Of a stretch of DNA of 64,000 nt, positions 45,864-55,410 are shown piece after piece. The position numbers and the translations under genes are program-made. The notes beneath the pieces were generated by a model. That model was given only the letters and a program-made list of their open reading frames with translations. It was not told the origin of the DNA and ran no database searches. Origin of the DNA: Virgibacillus halodenitrificans JCM 12304 (lineage in GTDB: Bacteria; Bacillota; Bacilli; Bacillales; Amphibacillaceae); NCBI RefSeq assembly GCF_001310895.1, contig NZ_BAZS01000007.1:1-64000 (forward strand), read 5' to 3'. Every line of letters starts with the position of its first letter. The first letter of the stretch is position 1.

Positions 45864-46289
45864 GTGAAAGATACAGCTGGTTTCCAAGTCAGGTTTTTGG
45901 CTACTATTTTAGATGTTATTATTATTACCGTAACGGTTGGTATTCTTTCTTACTTTTTATTTGGAGTAGCTTTTCAAGACGAACTTAGGTGGGTTGATGC
46001 TATCGAACCGTTATACAACTTATTACTTCCAGTGATATGGGGAGGTTATACGCTGGGAAAACGAATGACACATATTCATATTATTAAAATGACAGGAGAA
46101 AAAGTAACCTTATGGACTATGTTTCTTTGGTATATCGTTAGCGGAGTAGTTTACGGGCTAACACTGGGTGTGGGGGTTATTGTAAGTGCTTTTATGGTAG
46201 GGATAAGAGAGGATAACCGTGCTATTCATGATTTTATTGCCGGTACACGTGTAGTTTATGATACTAAAAATGATGCAGAAAGCAGATGA
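45864..46289 (+). CDS. RDD-family membrane protein
   Basis: A 141-residue protein with three or four membrane helices and the RDD pattern: GFQVRFLATILDVIII at the start, YTLGKRMTHIHIIKM in the middle and NRAIHDFIAGTRVV at the end. GTG start behind AAAGGAG. RDD proteins have been linked to ion exchange and to membrane insertion factors, but a role is not established for this type. The stop overlaps the next gene by 4 bp (ATGA). Confidence 0.82.
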   Translation: MKDTAGFQVRFLATILDVIIITVTVGILSYFLFGVAFQDELRWVDAIEPLYNLLLPVIWGGYTLGKRMTHIHIIKMTGEKVTLWTMFLWYIVSGVVYGLTLGVGVIVSAFMVGIREDNRAIHDFIAGTRVVYDTKNDAESR

Positions 46290-46836
46290 TAGCAATGATG
46301 CAAAATACAGATCGTTATATGATCGATGAAATGGAAGGGTATTCACCAAACATAGGGAGATTACTTTCGATGATGGAATACACTAGGATGACAACAGTAG
46401 AAGCGGCCGCTAATCTTTCGAAAGAAGAACTGGACTATCGTATTGATGATCAAGGGAATTCGATAGGCTGTTTGCTATATCATATGAGCTGTGTGGAAGA
46501 GGTCTATCAAATTATAACATTTGATGGCAGAGGACCTAACGAGAAGGAGATGGATAGGCTCCACTTAGGCTTAACCTTGGTGAAGATGCGCATCAACAGA
46601 TAAGGGGAAATGAACTGGCATATTATACAGATAGATTACATGCTGTTCGAGAAGTATCATTTAAGAGATTTAAAGAAAAAGAGGATGATTGGTTGGATGA
46701 AGTGTCTCCATTTGGTCCAGATCACTTAGCCAACAACTACTTTCGCTGGTTTCATGTTTTTGAAGACGAGTTAAATCACAGGGGGCAGATTCGTATTATT
46801 CGTAAACATTTGGAGAGGAATCAAATTAACCCATAA
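46286..46836 (+). pseudogene. DinB-family protein, one frameshift
   Basis: The first frame ends at 46603 after HLGLTLVKMRINR. With one C added to CC at 46575-46576 it continues LGEDAHQQIRGNELAYY, then DRLHAVREVSFKRF, and ends FRWFHVFEDELNHRGQIRII plus a short tail at 46836. The joined product is about 183 residues with the DinB metal histidines (LLYHMSCVEE and ELNHRGQ). DinB proteins are four-helix metal enzymes, several of them thiol transferases. ATGA coupling to the RDD gene places both in one operon. Confidence 0.8.
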
Positions 46837-46906
46837 GTATTTAGATAAAATGATTTTAAAAGAAGAAATGAAGGTTATGACCTAAATCTGTTAACAGAAA
46901 AGTATA

Positions 46907-46934
46907 GTAGGGCCGCCAGTTTTAGCTGCCCTAC
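46907..46934. terminator. Hairpin between convergent genes
   Basis: GTAGGGC / GCCCTAC with extra pairs inside, between the DinB and corA genes. The T tail is weak on both strands. Confidence 0.55.
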
Positions 46935-46985
46935 CCCTTTGTTTTAATTATAAAGATTTGCAATGAAGTTTATGCTATGTTGGCA

Positions 46986-47939
46986 TTAAAACCAGCCTTT
47001 TTTCTTAAACCACATGTACATAGCCACGGCAATTATTCCCATGACACCAAGAGAAACAAAATAGCCGTATTTCCATGTCAATTCAGGCATGTATGTAAAA
47101 TTCATTCCATATATACCTGCTATAAAAGTCAAGGGAACAAATATCGATGTGATGATAGTCAAAACCTTCATAACATTGTTTGTTTGGTGTGCGTTTAAAG
47201 ATAAATAGCTATCCCTAATATCTGCAGTAATTTCCCGATTGGACATGATCATTTCTGAAATTTTCAATAAATGATCATAAATGTCAGAAAAATACTCTTT
47301 CCTTTCCCTCACACCAGCCTGGTGCTGGGAATTTAACATGCGATATAGTAAATCCCGCATTGGATTGACGGTATGTCTAAGATTTACCAGCATATGCCTA
47401 ATATCAAATAGTTCTGTAACCAAGTCATTCATCGTTCTGTTATTTCTATTATCCTCGATGACATCCAATTCATCTTCAATGTCATAAATTAACGGAAAAT
47501 AATTATCTACTATTTTATCAAGAATTTGGTGGAATACATCATACGTATCCCAGTTCTCCGTTCCGTTCTGTCCGAGGAGTCTGTCTTTAACTTGAGTTAC
47601 TTCTATAGATGGTTCACGGTGAAAAGTAACGATAAAATTCTCACCTACAAAAAAGTCCAGTTCTTCTTTAATGAGTTCATCCTTCTCCACCCGCACACTG
47701 TGGGTAACATAAAACGTATAATCCGTATAATAATCCAGTTTAGGACGTTGTAATCTGTGCATACAATCTTCAATAGCGAGTGGATGAAATTGAAATACGG
47801 TTGTCAGGTAGTTAACTTCCTCTTCCGTGGGCTGGTTAAAATCTGCCCAGATCCATTTATAATTAGAAAAATGAAAAGATGTTATTGGTATGTTTTTTTC
47901 TAGTTTTCCTTGTGCAGTTACTCCATATAGATGGATCAA
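46986..47939 (-). CDS. corA: CorA-type magnesium/cobalt transporter
   Basis: A 317-residue CorA with a large cytoplasmic N-terminal domain and two C-terminal membrane helices. The pore signature YGMNF is at 277-281, and the short C-terminus ends in a Lys-rich tail. It forms a pentameric Mg2+ channel and can carry Co2+ or Ni2+. TTG start at 47939 with GGAAGGAG upstream. It is a single gene. Confidence 0.92.
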   Translation of the reverse strand: MIHLYGVTAQGKLEKNIPITSFHFSNYKWIWADFNQPTEEEVNYLTTVFQFHPLAIEDCMHRLQRPKLDYYTDYTFYVTHSVRVEKDELIKEELDFFVGENFIVTFHREPSIEVTQVKDRLLGQNGTENWDTYDVFHQILDKIVDNYFPLIYDIEDELDVIEDNRNNRTMNDLVTELFDIRHMLVNLRHTVNPMRDLLYRMLNSQHQAGVRERKEYFSDIYDHLLKISEMIMSNREITADIRDSYLSLNAHQTNNVMKVLTIITSIFVPLTFIAGIYGMNFTYMPELTWKYGYFVSLGVMGIIAVAMYMWFKKKGWF

Positions 47940-48281
47940 TATAAATGCTCCTTCCCTCTTCAGTGATTATCATTAACTATTTACCCTTTTTAAATCCAAA
48001 ACAATCGGCTTACAGAAAGAAAAAATATAGACCTTTTACTAACAAGGATTGTTTAAACTTGTTAAAATGGGAAGGTAAAATATGCAGACAAAGGTTACCG
48101 AAAACCTAATTCGTTATTGTTTTGAAGGGCTAGGCCTTTATATTAAGTGTTGCGTTTCTGCATAATTATTAAGTAATTTAGGACTATTGCTCTCCTGTCG
48201 TTTTTTAATAGAAGGATTAACTTTTTTATAAGGGTGGAATAATCCTAGAGGGCAAATTATGCCCGTAAGGAGGAGTAACAA
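47940..48281. other. Intergenic region between corA and the epimerase gene
   Basis: About 340 bp. A short frame at 48081-48164 (27 codons, GGGAAGG upstream) might be translated but matches nothing. A small GGGCA/TGCCC hairpin at about 48250-48265 lies just before the ribosome site of the next gene. No other feature is seen. Confidence 0.35.
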
Positions 48282-49256
48282 ATGGCAAAAACTTTTGTAC
48301 TGGGTGGTACAGGACTGCTCGGTTTTCAAACGATTAAAGAATTATTAGCTAAAGGGTATGAAGTAAAAACAATAGCAAGAAAAGAAAAACTAATGAATCA
48401 GATGATGCCTGAGGAAGTGGAGAAACATTTAGGAGATATTAATACATTATCAGATGAGGAAATAGTGGAGCTGCTTCGGGATTGTGACAGCTTTGTTTAT
48501 GCAGCGGGAGTTGATGAACGAACAATTCCGCAGGCACCAGCTGAGAAATTTTATTATGAACAGAATGTATTGCCAACCCAACGTCTCGCACGGCTATCCA
48601 AAAGAGCAGGTGTTAAAAAATTTGTGATTCATGGATCATATCACGTGGAATTTGCTGAGAAATGGCAGGATCTAAATCTTTTTGAAACAGAGGCATACCC
48701 GCGAACAAGAAAACTTCAAGAAGAGATCGCCTTTATGGAAGGTGGAAATGAAATGGAAGTCATGGCATTACGCCTCCCGTACATTTTCGGCACAATGCCT
48801 GGGCGTACGCCGCTTTGGAAGATGTTTTTACCTCAGGTAGAGGGTAAAGATGTTGTGCCTGTATTGCAAGGTGGAACAGCTATGGTTACAGTGAAGCAGG
48901 TAGCAGAAGCAACGGTTGGAGCTTTGGAAAATGGGGAGCACAAGAAGAGTTATGCTATATGTGGTGAAAATATGTCCTATGCTGAGTTTTATAAAATTAT
49001 AGCAGAAGCGCTTGAACAAGAAGATACAGAGATAAAAGTAGTACCACTAGAGCAAATGAAGCCTTCGTTTCAAAAAGCTGATGAAAAACTGGCTTATGAA
49101 GGAAAAGAAAGAGCGATCCATGCAGCTCAGACTGCAGAAATGCAAAATAGAGGAGCATATCTTGATCCTAAAGAAACAATGCCCGTGTTAAATTACCAAG
49201 AAGATGATATAAAAGAAGCGATTATTGAATCTATTAAAAAAGCGGTAAATTGCTAA
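48282..49256 (+). CDS. NAD(P)-dependent epimerase/dehydratase-like protein (extended SDR)
   Basis: A 324-residue Rossmann protein starting KTFVLGGTGLLGFQTIK (Gly-rich loop GGTGLLG), then GDINTLSDEE and FVYAAGVDER. The catalytic YxxxK is not evident at the usual place (HGSYHVEF), so it may be an atypical or NmrA-like SDR without classical epimerase activity. AGGAGG precedes the ATG. It is a single gene. Confidence 0.78.
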   Translation: MAKTFVLGGTGLLGFQTIKELLAKGYEVKTIARKEKLMNQMMPEEVEKHLGDINTLSDEEIVELLRDCDSFVYAAGVDERTIPQAPAEKFYYEQNVLPTQRLARLSKRAGVKKFVIHGSYHVEFAEKWQDLNLFETEAYPRTRKLQEEIAFMEGGNEMEVMALRLPYIFGTMPGRTPLWKMFLPQVEGKDVVPVLQGGTAMVTVKQVAEATVGALENGEHKKSYAICGENMSYAEFYKIIAEALEQEDTEIKVVPLEQMKPSFQKADEKLAYEGKERAIHAAQTAEMQNRGAYLDPKETMPVLNYQEDDIKEAIIESIKKAVNC

Positions 49257-49360
49257 AAAAGCTTTTCAGATGGCTGTTTAAAATTGAATCAATACTTGAT
49301 AGATTTTAAAAGAGGAAAATTACAAAACATTATAATTTAAGAAAGCTATTCGATTAAGTA

Positions 49361-49389
49361 ATAGAGAGGGTGCAAGGCACCCTCTCTAT
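49361..49389. terminator. Bidirectional terminator
   Basis: ATAGAGAGGGTGC / GCACCCTCTCTAT perfect 13-bp stem with a 3-base loop, between convergent epimerase and ferritin genes. Confidence 0.9.
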
Positions 49390-49397
49390 TAAATTTT

Positions 49398-49907
49398 TTA
49401 TCCTCCTGCAGCTGCGGTAGCAGGTTGTCTCTGCCCTAACTCTTGGTCTAAAAGTAATAAAGCTGATGAATTTTCATCCGCAATCTTTAGTCTTTCTACA
49501 ATGTTTAATGTTTGAGCTTCCTCATCAATCTGTTCTCTTAAAAAGTCTTGAACGATTACGACTGTCTGAGGATCAACATTCTTTATATAATCATGCGCCT
49601 GACGATAGGCATTTGTTACATATTGTTCGTGCTCGAGCGCTCTTTCAAAAGTTTGAAGAGGAGTTCCGAAGTCATCCTTTTGAGCTGGCACTTGGCCTAG
49701 CTTAACTACACCATCTTTCCCGGTTAAATAATCGATTAGAGTTAATAAATGGGTTCTTTCTTCCTCCGATTGTACACGTAACCAGTTTGCCATACCCGTA
49801 TAATTCTTGCGATCCAGGTAAGCTGCCATTGCTAAATATAAAGTGGTAGAGACCTGTTCAATTTGAATTAAGTTGTTAATAAGTTGTTGAACTTGCTCTT
49901 TTATCAA
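49398..49907 (-). CDS. Bacterial ferritin (FtnA-like)
   Basis: A 169-residue four-helix ferritin. Ferroxidase residues are visible in EQVSTTLYLAM, EEERTHLL, ALEHEQYV and REQIDEEA. It stores iron as ferric mineral in a 24-mer. The C-terminal tail ATAAAGG is unusual. The TTG at 49907 lies 8 bases after GGAG and is preferred; a GTG at 49916 overlaps that site. It fits the metal-handling theme of the window. Confidence 0.88.
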   Translation of the reverse strand: MIKEQVQQLINNLIQIEQVSTTLYLAMAAYLDRKNYTGMANWLRVQSEEERTHLLTLIDYLTGKDGVVKLGQVPAQKDDFGTPLQTFERALEHEQYVTNAYRQAHDYIKNVDPQTVVIVQDFLREQIDEEAQTLNIVERLKIADENSSALLLLDQELGQRQPATAAAGG

Positions 49908-50068
49908 TTTACACACTCCGTTTCATCCTTATTTCAATAAGGTTATGCCCCAGAATGATCATAAGTTACTGAAATAGAGTAAATTATTAATCCCTTAATA
50001 ATTAATTTTAAATTAAAACGGGTCTTTCACAGATTGAAAAAAGGCTATAATTTATAAAACATTTCTCC

Positions 50069-50416
50069 TTAGTGCTGGCTATTTTTCTTCCTTTTAAAAG
50101 CGATCCATGTAGTCTTAAGAGAGGAATAAGTACCTACTGCTGCTGCACCATAAAAAGCCGCCATAAAAATACCCGCCCATACATCTCCTTTATGGCTAAT
50201 GAATATTGAAATAATAAATCCTAGGATGCTTGCAATAGATGGAAATTATTGATGTGGTATCGGAAATAGTTTAAAGCATTGTGTTAGCAACACTATAACC
50301 GGTACTGCAATAACACTATCCCATATATTGGTATGAATTGTTGGAAAATCGATGGGGATCAATCCTTTCACGTTTTTCACAAAAAATTTTGATGTAAGCT
50401 GTACAAGTAAGTTTAA
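50069..50416 (-). pseudogene. Holin-like small membrane protein, broken
   Basis: One minus-strand frame reads LLVQLTSKFFVKNVKGLIP, then DSVIAVPVIVLLTQCFKLFP, hits a stop at 50246-50248, and continues FPSIASILGFIISIFISHKG, then DVWAGIFMAAFYGAAAVGTY and ends at 50069. The overall pattern resembles small phage-type holins of Firmicutes. An ATG is available only in a different frame (M-V-K), so there is probably a frame break at the 5' end as well as the internal stop. I regard it as a remnant. Confidence 0.5.
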
Positions 50417-50547
50417 CCATTACTTACGTTGATAATTCAATTCTGTACAATCTTTCTATGTCTATTCTGGTCAAATATTCTTTATTAGACACTTACCCCA
50501 GATTTATACATATATTATTTATAAGTTTTTTGAAAGGAATGATAAAA

Positions 50548-51321
50548 GTGTACTATTTCTATGGCTATCCAAATCCATATTATAATAATATGTATATTTA
50601 CCCAGACGAAAGACAGCTCTATTTTAACAGCATGATGCGTAACCATATTCAAAATAATGAAAACTTACGTATTAAAGACTATGGAGGAAGTCCATTTGTG
50701 GTTAATATTAAAGAAGCTTCCATAAGAAATAAGACGTACCGCACTGCGATTTGGACAGGAGAACATTTACAAGTAACTCTAATGAGTATTAATGTTGGTG
50801 ATGATATTGGTTTAGAAGTCCATCCGAATACAGATCAATTTTTACGAATAGAGCAAGGACAGGGAATTGTAAGAATGGGTGGGAGCAAAGAAGATTTAAA
50901 TTTCGAGAAGCAGATCCATGACAATTCGGCAATTTTCGTCCCTGCTGGCACGTGGCATAACGTAATTAATACTGGTAATAAACCTTTAAAACTGTACTCT
51001 ATCTATGCCCCACCTAATCATCCATTCGGGACTGTTCAGGCTAGTAAGTCATCTTCAACTACCGAAAACAATAATAGTAATAAGGATATAAATGTTTTTG
51101 GTATGACGCCAGATGAATGGATAATGCATACAGAGTATCTAGTGAATGAAGGCCTGGAAGACGTTAAAAGAGGTATAAATGCAACACATATTCTTCAAGA
51201 ATTTATACTAATGGGAGTTCTTGTCGGTAAAGGATATTCACCTGAAAAAGCTTATGAAACCGTAGAAGAATGGGAACGTACAGGAGAATCCAAGCTTCTT
51301 CAGCAAAGTAAAAATATGTAG
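50548..51321 (+). CDS. Cupin-domain protein
   Basis: A 257-residue protein. The N-terminal 20 residues are Tyr/Asn/Pro rich (FYGYPNPYYNN), like some spore coat proteins. The cupin barrel (about 60-165) has motif 1 IGLEVHPNTDQFLRIEQG and motif 2 FVPAGTWHNVIN; motif 1 has only one clear His. A helical C-terminal part follows. GTG at 50548 is chosen because GAAAGGA lies 9 bases upstream. The function is unknown; similar proteins of spore formers are annotated simply as cupins. Confidence 0.78.
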   Translation: MYYFYGYPNPYYNNMYIYPDERQLYFNSMMRNHIQNNENLRIKDYGGSPFVVNIKEASIRNKTYRTAIWTGEHLQVTLMSINVGDDIGLEVHPNTDQFLRIEQGQGIVRMGGSKEDLNFEKQIHDNSAIFVPAGTWHNVINTGNKPLKLYSIYAPPNHPFGTVQASKSSSTTENNNSNKDINVFGMTPDEWIMHTEYLVNEGLEDVKRGINATHILQEFILMGVLVGKGYSPEKAYETVEEWERTGESKLLQQSKNM

Positions 51322-51372
51322 CATGAGCTAAAAGTTTTATTAGGATTGCATATTGTAAAAAGTGATTTTATC

Positions 51373-51401
51373 TTGCGAAAGAACAAACTTTGTTATATAC
51401 T
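51373..51401 (+). promoter_or_regulatory. Promoter of the riboflavin operon
   Basis: TTGCGA at 51373-51378, 17-bp spacer, TATACT at 51396-51401, about 25 bp before the FMN riboswitch. Confidence 0.7.
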
Positions 51402-51425
51402 AGTCAACAAATTCATAATGGTATT

Positions 51426-51566
51426 TCCTTCGGGGCAGGGTGAAATTCCCTACCGGCGGTGATGAGGGCTTTGTTCCCTCTCAGTCCGTGACCCGGTTTC
51501 TGCAATGAAAACGGTGGATTTGGTGAAATTCCAAAGCCGACAGTATAGTCTGGATGGGAGAAGGAA
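51426..51566 (+). promoter_or_regulatory. FMN riboswitch (RFN element)
   Basis: All conserved parts of the RFN element are present in order: GGGGCAGGGTGAAATTCCC, ACCGGCGGT, the CAGTCCGTGACCC segment, GGTGAAATTCC, CCGACAGT and the closing GGATGGGAGAAGGA. Bound FMN turns off expression of the ribD operon that begins at 51794. Confidence 0.97.
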
Positions 51567-51594
51567 TGACTGGAAAATATGTATTAGTAACTAT

Positions 51595-51666
51595 TAAAAA
51601 AGATGCGATCTATGAAATTGCAGGATGCTTCCGATGTCCTGTACTCTTTTAACGCCATCTTTTTCA
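51595..51666 (+). terminator. Riboswitch-controlled terminator
   Basis: AAAAAAGATG-CG and CGCCATCTTTTT form the outer stem, with an inner CAGGA/TCCTG arm, then TTTTTC. It lies between the aptamer and ribD and is the probable attenuator. Confidence 0.7.
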
Positions 51667-51703
51667 ATTGTTAATTCTAAATGCTTGTTATTCGTCATGT
51701 TAT

Positions 51704-51736
51704 AGCCCCGTACTGCCTTTATTGGTGTACGGGGCT
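51704..51736 (+). other. Second leader hairpin before ribD
   Basis: AGCCCCGTAC / GTACGGGGCT forms a perfect 10-bp stem with a 13-base loop and no T run, about 58 bp before the ribD start. Its role is unknown; it may be a processing site or mRNA stabiliser. Confidence 0.6.
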
Positions 51737-51793
51737 TGTCGTATTTAAGAAATAATTTTACTGGAGAAATAAAATAGAGGAAGGAGTACTACT

Positions 51794-52906
51794 TTGCAGG
51801 AAGAGGAATATATGAAATTGGCGCTCTCGATGGCCTTAGCAGCCAAAGGGCAGACAAGTCCAAATCCACTTGTTGGAGCTGTTATTGTAAAGGATGGCTT
51901 TATTGTTGGCACAGGTGCACATTTTAAAGCTGGAACACCACACGCAGAAATTCATGCTATTCAAGCTGCCGGCGAGCAAGCTTTCGGTGCTGATATATTT
52001 GTTACGCTTGAGCCATGTAGCCATTTTGGCCGAACAGCTCCGTGTGCAGATGCTATTATACAAGCGGGAATAAAACGTGTGTATATTGCTTCCCTAGATC
52101 CCAATCCGCTTGTTGCAGGTAAGGGGATAAAGAAACTTAGGAAGGCAGGTATCGAAGTAGAAACAGGCCTTCTGGAAAAAGAAGCAGTTGAACTGAATCA
52201 ACCTTTTTTTCACTTTATTAAAAATAAACAACCTTTTGTAACGATAAAGGCAGCGACCTCATTAGACGGAAAAATCGCTGCAGCAACTGGTGACAGCAAA
52301 TGGATTACTTCTCCAGAATCCAGACGCGACGTTCATCAACTACGACATGAACATGACGCTATATTAGTAGGCATACATACCATCATTCAAGATAACCCCC
52401 GTTTAACCACCAGATTGCCCCAAGGTGGAAAAAATCCCATTCGAATTATTTTGGATACGCATTTACGTATTCCCCTAGAAGCAAAGGTTCTTACAGATCA
52501 AGCTGTAAAAACAATTATTTATACTGGTAAAGATGCAGATTCAGATAAAATGAGAAAAATTAGTAATGAATTCGTTGAAGTTGTTCAATTGGTTTCAAAT
52601 GTAATTTCTATTGAAGATGTATTAAAAGATTTAGGTGATAGAAATATAGTGACTTTACTTGTCGAGGGCGGTTCTGAGATACACGCTTCTTTTATTGAAG
52701 AAAATGCATTTCAACAACTTATTTTCTATATGGCACCAAAAATAATTGGTGGAAAACAAGCTATACCGTGTGTCGGAGGTAGCGGAGCACAACTTGTTGA
52801 ACAGGCAAACGAACTTGAGTTCATAGAATTGAAACAAGTCGGTTCTGATTTAAAAATTACAGCGAGACCAAGAAGGAAGGGATCTACACCATGTTTACCG
52901 GAATAA
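51794..52906 (+). CDS. ribD: Bifunctional riboflavin deaminase/reductase RibD
   Basis: A 370-residue enzyme. The N-terminal deaminase domain has the zinc site HAE (His50) and Cys75 and Cys84 in EPCSHFGRTAPC. The C-terminal reductase domain has AATSLDGKIAAATGDS, then VGIHTIIQDNPRLT and LLVEGGSEIHASF. It performs the second and third steps from GTP. TTG start with GGAAGGAG upstream. The FMN riboswitch controls it, and its end overlaps ribE by 16 bp. Confidence 0.95.
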   Translation: MQEEEYMKLALSMALAAKGQTSPNPLVGAVIVKDGFIVGTGAHFKAGTPHAEIHAIQAAGEQAFGADIFVTLEPCSHFGRTAPCADAIIQAGIKRVYIASLDPNPLVAGKGIKKLRKAGIEVETGLLEKEAVELNQPFFHFIKNKQPFVTIKAATSLDGKIAAATGDSKWITSPESRRDVHQLRHEHDAILVGIHTIIQDNPRLTTRLPQGGKNPIRIILDTHLRIPLEAKVLTDQAVKTIIYTGKDADSDKMRKISNEFVEVVQLVSNVISIEDVLKDLGDRNIVTLLVEGGSEIHASFIEENAFQQLIFYMAPKIIGGKQAIPCVGGSGAQLVEQANELEFIELKQVGSDLKITARPRRKGSTPCLPE

Positions 52907-53541
52907 TTGAAGAATTAGGCAGTGTAAAGAAAGTAGCACAGCAAGGAAGAGCAATGGAAATTACAATTCACGCTACCAAAATAATGCCAGGAATCAAGCT
53001 TGGTGACAGTATTGCTGTAAACGGGATATGTCTCACTGTTACTAGATTAACTTCAACCGAGTTTTCTGTTGATGTCATGCCTGAAACCTTCCGTAGCACT
53101 TCTTTATCCACACTTAAAGAGCGTATTGAAGTGAATCTGGAAAGGGCAATGCCTGCAACAGGTAGATTTGATGGTCATTTTGTAACAGGTCATGTAGATG
53201 GTGTAGGAGAGATTTTAAAGAAAGAACCTACTGAAAACGCCATTTACTTTCATATTTCTATACCTACGGATTTCTCTAAATATATTGTTATGAAGGGCTC
53301 TGTTGCAATAGATGGCATTTCTTTGACTGTCTTTGGAATTGAAGCAGATACACTTATCGTTTCAATTATCCCACATACTGCAAAAGAGACAGTGCTTGGA
53401 AGAAAAGGCACAGGTGATCAAGTTAATTTGGAAACAGACATGCTGGCAAAGTATTTGTATTCCTTTGTACATGAACAGAGAGCAGAAGGGAAATTTGAAA
53501 GTAAGATAACAGAGCAATTTTTACAAAAGAACGGATTCTAG
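52891..53541 (+). CDS. ribE: Riboflavin synthase alpha chain
   Basis: A 216-residue protein with two lumazine-binding repeats, each opening with the [10 protein letters not shown] / [12 protein letters not shown] type motif. It dismutates two 6,7-dimethyl-8-ribityllumazine molecules into riboflavin. It starts inside the 3' end of ribD (AAGGAAGGG site) and is followed by ribBA, in the classical Bacillus rib operon order. Confidence 0.95.
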   Translation: MFTGIIEELGSVKKVAQQGRAMEITIHATKIMPGIKLGDSIAVNGICLTVTRLTSTEFSVDVMPETFRSTSLSTLKERIEVNLERAMPATGRFDGHFVTGHVDGVGEILKKEPTENAIYFHISIPTDFSKYIVMKGSVAIDGISLTVFGIEADTLIVSIIPHTAKETVLGRKGTGDQVNLETDMLAKYLYSFVHEQRAEGKFESKITEQFLQKNGF

Positions 53542-53609
53542 GCTTCATAGATTATAAGTATGTAAGAGTAAACATGTCAGTATTCAAATATAGGAAGAAG
53601 GGGAAATGG

Positions 53610-54804
53610 ATGTTCAGTCAAATAAATGATGCTTTGGAGGATTTAAAGTTAGGGAAAATGATTATTGTCTGTGATGATGAAGACCGGGAGAATGAAGGGG
53701 ACTTTCTGGCGATTGCCGAATATGCTACACCGGAAACAATCAATTTTATGGCTAAAGAAGGTAGGGGGCTAATTTGTACTCCAATCGCAGAAAAAATCGG
53801 CGAGAAGCTTGCACTTAATCCAATGACTACCCATAACACGGACAGTCATGAAACAGCCTTCACAATAAGTATTGATCATAAAGAGACGTCGACTGGTATT
53901 AGTGCATTTGAAAGAGCAAAAACGATACAAGAAATGGTGAAAACAAATGCAAGGCCTACTGATTTTTCAAGTCCTGGTCATGTATTTCCTTTGGTGGGAA
54001 AGCCTGGTGGTGTATTGAGAAGAGCAGGACACACAGAGGCAGCGGTTGACTTAGCTGTACTAGCAGGGGCTTCTCCAGCTGGGGTAATATGTGAAATTAT
54101 GAATGAGGATGGAACAATGGCTAGAGTAGGAGACCTTGAAAAAGTTGCCAAAAAGTTTGGTATCAAAATGATCACCATTAAACAATTAATAGAATATCGC
54201 TTGCAGCATGAATCTTTGATCAGTAGAGAGGTTGAGATTGAACTGCCGACAGAGTTTGGTGATTTCAGGGCAGTTGGTTATTCCAATACAATAGATGGGA
54301 AAGAACACATAGCACTTATAAAAGGGGATATAACAGGGGAGGAACCTATTCTACTTCGAGTTCATTCTGAATGTCTTACAGGTGATGTCTTTGCATCCAA
54401 TCGCTGCGATTGCGGTCCACAGCTCCACAGGGCGCTTATGAAGATTGAAGAAGAAGGTAGGGGCATTTTGTTGTATATGCGTCAAGAAGGCCGGGGTATT
54501 GGTTTAATCAATAAATTAAAGGCTTATAAATTGCAACAAGAAGGCTATGATACCGTGGAAGCCAACAAAAAATTAGGGTTCGCTGAAGATCTTCGTGATT
54601 ACGGGGTCGGGAGCTCAAATCTTACGAGATTTAGGTGTGACTAAAATGAGATTACTTACAAATAATCCACGTAAAATAGCAGGCTTGAGTGGACATGGAC
54701 TGCAGCTTGTAGAACGGGTTCCTTTACAGATGCCTGTAAAAATGGAAAATGAAGGATACTTACAAACAAAGAAAACCAAACTTGGACATTTATTAACATA
54801 CTAA
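53610..54804 (+). pseudogene. ribBA: RibBA (DHBP synthase / GTP cyclohydrolase II), one frameshift
   Basis: The joined product (about 398 residues) has the DHBP synthase domain ([24 protein letters not shown]) and GTP cyclohydrolase II ([20 protein letters not shown] zinc site, RQEGRGIGL). The upstream frame ends [13 protein letters not shown]-stop at 54644; the overlapping frame continues [19 protein letters not shown]. Deleting the A at 54612 (GGGAGCT) gives [13 protein letters not shown], the normal sequence. The other rib genes are intact, so a sequencing error is likely. The start ATG at 53610 has AAGGGG upstream. Confidence 0.9.
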
Positions 54805-54818
54805 AGGAGAGATTTAGA

Positions 54819-55286
54819 ATGAAAAAAGTAATTGAAGGTAACTTGATTGGTACAGAACTAAAGCTTGGTATAGTGGTTTCTCGCTTTAACGAATTTATTA
54901 CTGGGAAACTGCTGGAAGGCGCAATTGATGCTTCTAAACGCCATGGTGTGGAAGAAGATAATATTACTGTTGTCTGGGTGCCTGGAGCTTTTGAACTGCC
55001 GCTTGCTGCAAAGAAGCTTGCAGGGTCAGAAACGTATGATGCGGTAATCACGCTTGGTACAGTTATACGTGGTGCTACTTCTCACTTTGATTATGTCAGT
55101 GGAGAAGCAGCGAAAGGAATTGCTAATGCTGGAATGCAAAGCGAAATTCCTGTCATCTTTGGAGTGCTGACAACCGACACAATTGAACAAGCTATTGAAC
55201 GGGCAGGCACCAAAGCAGGAAATAAAGGTGCAGAAGCTGCTGTTACGGCAATTGAAATGGCTAACTTGTATAAACAATTGAAATAG
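54819..55286 (+). CDS. ribH: 6,7-dimethyl-8-ribityllumazine synthase
   Basis: A 155-residue lumazine synthase with [46 protein letters not shown] and [19 protein letters not shown]. It condenses the ribityl pyrimidine with dihydroxybutanone phosphate and forms a 60-mer capsid. It closes the rib operon, 14 bp after ribBA, and precedes a terminator. Confidence 0.96.
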   Translation: MKKVIEGNLIGTELKLGIVVSRFNEFITGKLLEGAIDASKRHGVEEDNITVVWVPGAFELPLAAKKLAGSETYDAVITLGTVIRGATSHFDYVSGEAAKGIANAGMQSEIPVIFGVLTTDTIEQAIERAGTKAGNKGAEAAVTAIEMANLYKQLK

Positions 55287-55360
55287 AGGTATTTAAATAA
55301 CTTTGCAACAGTTATTATATTGTTAATTTCTGTGAACAGAACTCGTTCATTCATTACTAT

Positions 55361-55395
55361 AAAAATAAGGGGCACAGACCAGTGCCTCTTATTTT
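55361..55395. terminator. Bidirectional terminator
   Basis: AAAATAAGGGGCAC / GTGCCTCTTATTTT, between ribH and the convergent DUF2512 gene. Confidence 0.92.
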
Positions 55396-55410
55396 CAGCT
55401 TAGCCAATAA

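Noticed and set aside
48081-48164. 27-codon frame with a possible ribosome site
   Set aside because: No hydrophobic or conserved pattern and no support from neighbours; kept only as a note on the intergenic region.
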